Origin: Pelecanus crispus
Taxonomy: Eukaryota > Chordata > Aves > Pelecaniformes > Pelecanidae
Reading direction: 5' to 3'
Length of the DNA: 64,000 nucleotides
Assembly (NCBI RefSeq): GCF_030463565.1
Contig: NC_134662.1
Coordinates: 1,054,001-1,118,000 of the forward strand
Shown here one piece after another: positions 59,855 through 64,000 of the stretch (positions within the stretch are counted from its first letter, which is position 1; each line of letters starts with the position of its first letter). The translations under genes were made by a program, and so were the position numbers. The notes beneath the pieces are model-generated. The model did no database searches. It was not told where the DNA came from and saw nothing but the letters and a program-made list of their open reading frames with translations.

Positions 59855-62800
59855 CTGTGGGAATGGCACCGCGGTGAGAGCTGGGTACCGCAGGCCCCCT
59901 CGCCATCCTCGTCCACCCCGGGGGGGCTGGCAGCACCCCAGGGCCCCAACAACCATGGGTTTTGCTAGTCTTCTGTCCGCTTTATTAATAGGCTTTGTGA
60001 GGCTGCCTTACCATAGAATTAAGGCTCTAAGTGTCCTACTTATATAATTTAGCATCAGAATGCAAATTTGCCTTTCCCAGAGAGGATTCCTGGCACACAC
60101 CCTTTAACCTGAGGCAGCCTTTCAAACTGAACGTGCCATGCCGACACAGATGGGAAGGGCAACCAGAAGCCCCGTGGGCCCGTGTCATTCTGGCTAGGGC
60201 CATTCTGAAAACTTAGGTTCATACCCTCTGTAAAAGTTGCAAAGTTTCACCTGAACACGGCACTTAAACCACTTGGTGTGGCTTAGTTCAGGGAGGCCCT
60301 TCTCTCAGCTGCGTTCAGGTGTTTCCTGAGCCCTTTGAAGCCTGTCCACCAAACTCAGAAGGCTCCCCCACCATCTCTGACTTTCCATTTTTTGTATCTC
60401 GTTACAGAAATGCACACACTTCCGTTTCCACATCCCATCTGGTACGTCCCAACAGTGAACACGCGGGTATCAACCACCCAAAAGCACTGAAAATCCTCCC
60501 AGAGCTCCACAGAAAGGGCAGCAGGCCAGTTTTCCTCCTTTCCCTTTCAGCGGTTCAGACCAATTGTGATTTTTATAACAGCCACATGCAAACAGCAAAG
60601 CACACCATCATGTTCTCAGCACCTCTGCGATTTATCCAGCAAAGACAGCACAAGGAACAAGCAGCAAATATAGGAATCGGGGAGAAGATGCGGAGAAAAA
60701 GCCCAACGTGACAAACCAGGAGCTGGCTCAGACGAGCCACGTGCGGATGGGAGAACTCTCTGCCTTTGAGGGAAGGCAGCAGCTCACCCAAGCTGCCAGC
60801 AACAGCCATGTTCCGCCCTGGCAGGGGTTATCTCAATCCCAAAGACAGGCATGATTTGCAGATTCAGAAAAATCCCATTTTCTCCAATCTCCTTTAGCCT
60901 GGTCCCTAAGAGGCTGCTGTGCAGAAATAAAGAGCTGGGGTTACAATTAGTCACAAGCTGAACACAAGCCAACAACATCATACCGCTGGTGAAGACCAAA
61001 TGTGTCTGTAAACAGGACTGCCTTATGTAAGGCACGCACAGTAATCCCTGCGCACCAGCACTGCTGGGATCATAGCTGGAACGGTGTCTCATCCTGGTGG
61101 CCAGATTTCAAGAGAGAAACAAACCCATAAAAGAAGTTCAAATGAAAGCAATGAAAAGAATAAAAGGTTGGGGGGAGGGGGGAGGGGGGAAGAGGGCAGC
61201 AACCCAAACAAAAATAACCCCAACCCCAAAATTTACCGAAGAACTATGAAAAGAATTGTTTGTTTAATTTAGGGGGTGGGGTGGGGAATCTTCAATCTCT
61301 GTCTCCTGGAGGTAGAAGCAGGCAGACAAACCTTTGCCATCCCATCCAAGGAAATGCTTTTTTGTTTTGAGATCTCTGTGCACAACAGGAGTCAAACATT
61401 CCCATGAAACTGCAGTTTTGTCAGGTTCAGCTAAGCCTAAACCAAACTAAAATAGCTAAAGAAAATAAGGGCTTGTTCCTGGTTGGAGGCTTGGCCAGAC
61501 CTCAGAGGAAGAAAATAAAAAGCCAGTATGACAACTTGATCATTGAAGCCCTGAAAACACTGACTTGGGCAAGCACAAATGTTCTTTCGTGTCTTGGAAA
61601 TTAAGCAACTCTTACACAACCAAGGGCTTCATCTGTCAGGACGGCTCCCTTCGTGGTGAACATGTTCAAGAGGGAGAGAGCACTTCAGTAGCGTCTCATC
61701 ACCAGACGCTAGCTTTGGCAGTAACCCCTCAAGTTACCGAATATTTTCTAATTTGTAGTAGAGAAGTTTCTAATCTCTTTATTAAAGCTGGTCTTGATAA
61801 CTATCTGTAATCCTTCCTCTGCATCTGAACAGGAACCAGCTTGAGCTTGTGGGTAGGTCAATCCCCATCAAAACAAATGGGAATCTTCCCATCAACTTAA
61901 AAATGAACTTAACAGACTCAGCATTGCCTTGACTCAGCCTCTCTCTCCACCTGTGCAAAGAGCACCCAGGTTTAGAGACACTGCTCTCCTTTTTAAAAAA
62001 AGGCTACAAGCTCTCCAACTTTAAGGAGCAAAAAGATGATAAACGCTATTGGAATGACTTAAGTCAGCTGTTTTGCAAGTTAAGGAGTTTGTTCAATTTT
62101 AAAAGCCTCTTACTGAACCAGGCATGAGAAGATATATGCTTTTAATAAAAAGGTTGGTTCCATTTGTTCAGCCAAAATGTTGTTTATTTTTAAGTCCAGA
62201 GGAAAAAGGTCCATTTTGCGTATTGGAATAAAACTGCCCTCATTCCCTGTGTCCTGGGAGTATTTATACTGAGGCTCTTTGTGCTCCACATCTGACAGAT
62301 ACAGGCAGCACCGTGTCCTTGTCCTGGCAACCCTGGTCAGGGCTGAAGGGGAATCGCCACCCCGCCGTCCATCAGGAAACGCACAGTTTTCTATTACAAG
62401 TTATTTGGTGTTTCCTTGTCGGGGTCCATCCCAGGGTGGAACCTGAAGTCACTGCTTTAATATCTGACTCGTGCCATTCAGCAAATACAAAGGAAAAGCA
62501 GCAAGATTTTCATGGATACAGTTAGTGAGGAAGTAACTGAAATCCAAAGACAACATCTGCAGTGCACTCCAGTTCCAATTTCATACCTAGCTGAACATGA
62601 GCCACAGCGTACAGCCAAGCCGGTCCCTTTCCTGGCTCCCTAAAGGCTCAGCTCATCAGCACGCAGCCTTCTCTCACAACTGTCAACAGCTCATCGAACC
62701 CAAACCCAATGTTACAGCAGAAACACCAAAAACTCAGAGTCAGAATCAAGACCAAACAGCTGGTTTGAACCACACGCTGGTTTTTTTTCTGGGCAACTAT

Positions 62801-64000
62801 GATTTCTGAGCCCATGCCTTGGGGATAAGTTTCTTGATCTCTTTTAAAAAAAAAAAAAATTAAAAAAAGTCTTTGAGACATTAGGTTTATTACCAATATC
62901 CCCTCTGCTGCCGCAGTTAGACATGAGCAAATAAATCAGAAGTCTCTTCTCAGCAACATTTTGTATCCTCAGCTTCTGAGAGGATCCAGGATATAAAGGG
63001 CTGAGTTTGTAGAGATTACTCAAACTGAAGAAAGACAAACCCTGTTTGTGGAAAGTTGGCTCAGAAGAGCAAGTTATGCACTACGACTCCAAAACTCAAA
63101 CACGTGCAGCGAGGTAAGCCGGTTCCTCGAAGAGCAGCCCATGCTTCTTCGCTGCTCCAAGGCAGAGACCACGGCACCGGATCCTGCCTGCCACGCAGCT
63201 TATGCGAAACACGCCAGCAAAATATCCCCCTTGTCAGTCTTCAGGCATTGCAACAAGATATGTGATCCAGTTTATATCATCCAAAGGGCAACGGGGGTTT
63301 CAAAACTCCCTCAAATGACTGAGCAGCTCAAGACTGCTGAGGTCAGGCTGGAGCGCTGCTCTCCAGCCAGAACACATGCCCAGGAACAAGCAGAAGACAA
63401 GGGGCCCCCAGCTCTGTCCTGCATATTTAGACTATGCAGCCCAGTAACACAGTTATTTCTCCCAGACAGGGAAACCATAGCAGGCCAGATGAATACCTTG
63501 ATCGAAGCCACAAAGAGAAAAGCCACAGTCAAGATGAGAAAGACAACAAGTGGAAAGGCTAAGGCCAAATGATCACAGCAAAGGGGAATTGTTAGGTGCA
63601 GGTCATGACTCCTCTGGGCTGCTCGTGGCCTGTCTACATGACAAGTACCTCAACAAGTGTAAACCCTTGGAGCAATTCTGAGGCTTTGATAGGATCCAGA
63701 GCAAATTGGAACTAGAACCAGCCCCACCTTCTTTGGGTGCAGCTCATACGCACCAGCTTCTGTACAGATTAGCTTCCCTGGAACATCTCCACCAAGAAAA
63801 AACCCACACCTTCTGGCAAGGCTGCCAGAGGCTAAGTCTGTTCCTCTCACTGAGCAACCCCTTTCCCTGATTACCGTAACAAAGACCTGGCACCTCACCT
63901 GTGGGGAATGTAACCCACTCATCTGTACATAAGTACCTTCTTTGTTTTTTAAAATTTAGCAAGGAACACACTCACTGCGTGCAGGTCGCCAAAGCTCCAG
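59855..64000. other. Upstream part of MARCHF2 (intron 1 or 5' flank)
   Basis: No coding exon was found. The non-coding first exon and promoter of MARCHF2 should lie here or beyond the window. A G-rich tract occurs at 61168-61190. Confidence 0.45.
61168..61190 (+). repeat. G-rich tract with G-quadruplex pattern
   Basis: Several runs of 4-6 G separated by single A, meeting the usual G-quadruplex spacing pattern. It lies in the MARCHF2 upstream region. Confidence 0.7.

Overview
This is vertebrate nuclear DNA, most likely from a bird. Genes are split by GT-AG introns, and there are 5'-truncated CR1-type LINE fragments. The LTR fragments at about 6.8-7.2 kb and 23.7-24.4 kb look like avian endogenous-retrovirus LTRs as I remember them. 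That family assignment is from memory, not from a search. Exon boundaries below were placed by hand from splice sites, reading phase and domain continuity.

Layout: (1) 1-540, the 3' end of a kelch-repeat gene (+) with its stop codon and poly(A) signal. (2) 2.85-5.4 kb, GP1BA (-), platelet/thrombocyte glycoprotein Ib alpha, with the whole 719-residue reading frame in one exon. (3) 9.2-17.4 kb, a complete butyrophilin-like gene (-): signal peptide, IgV, IgC, transmembrane segment, four 21-nt heptad exons, a 33-nt exon and B30.2; 476 residues, all phases agreeing. (4) 20.15-21.38 kb, a B30.2 exon (+) with one plausible upstream helical exon and no recognised 5' part. (5) 25.8-30.8 kb, a seven-exon TRIM-type gene (-): RING, coiled coil and B30.2, 430 residues, with no B-box found. 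(6) 33.0-33.3 kb, a decayed butyrophilin IgC exon (+). (7) 35.3-59.85 kb, MARCHF2 (-), a membrane RING-CH ubiquitin ligase with four coding exons giving 246 residues and a long 3' UTR. The rest, to 64 kb, is intron or upstream sequence of MARCHF2.

The middle is a small butyrophilin/TRIM B30.2 cluster with one complete receptor-like gene, one complete RING gene, one orphan B30.2 exon and one Ig relic, mixed with CR1 and LTR debris. This suggests local duplication, inversion and loss. Its neighbours GP1BA and MARCHF2 are conserved single-copy-type genes. I saw no CRISPR, operon, tRNA, rRNA or bacterial feature. The points most worth a second look are the B-box-less TRIM beside a C-rich minisatellite, the GP1BA tail with two ITIM-like tyrosine motifs, and the tyrosine-free acidic segment of GP1BA.
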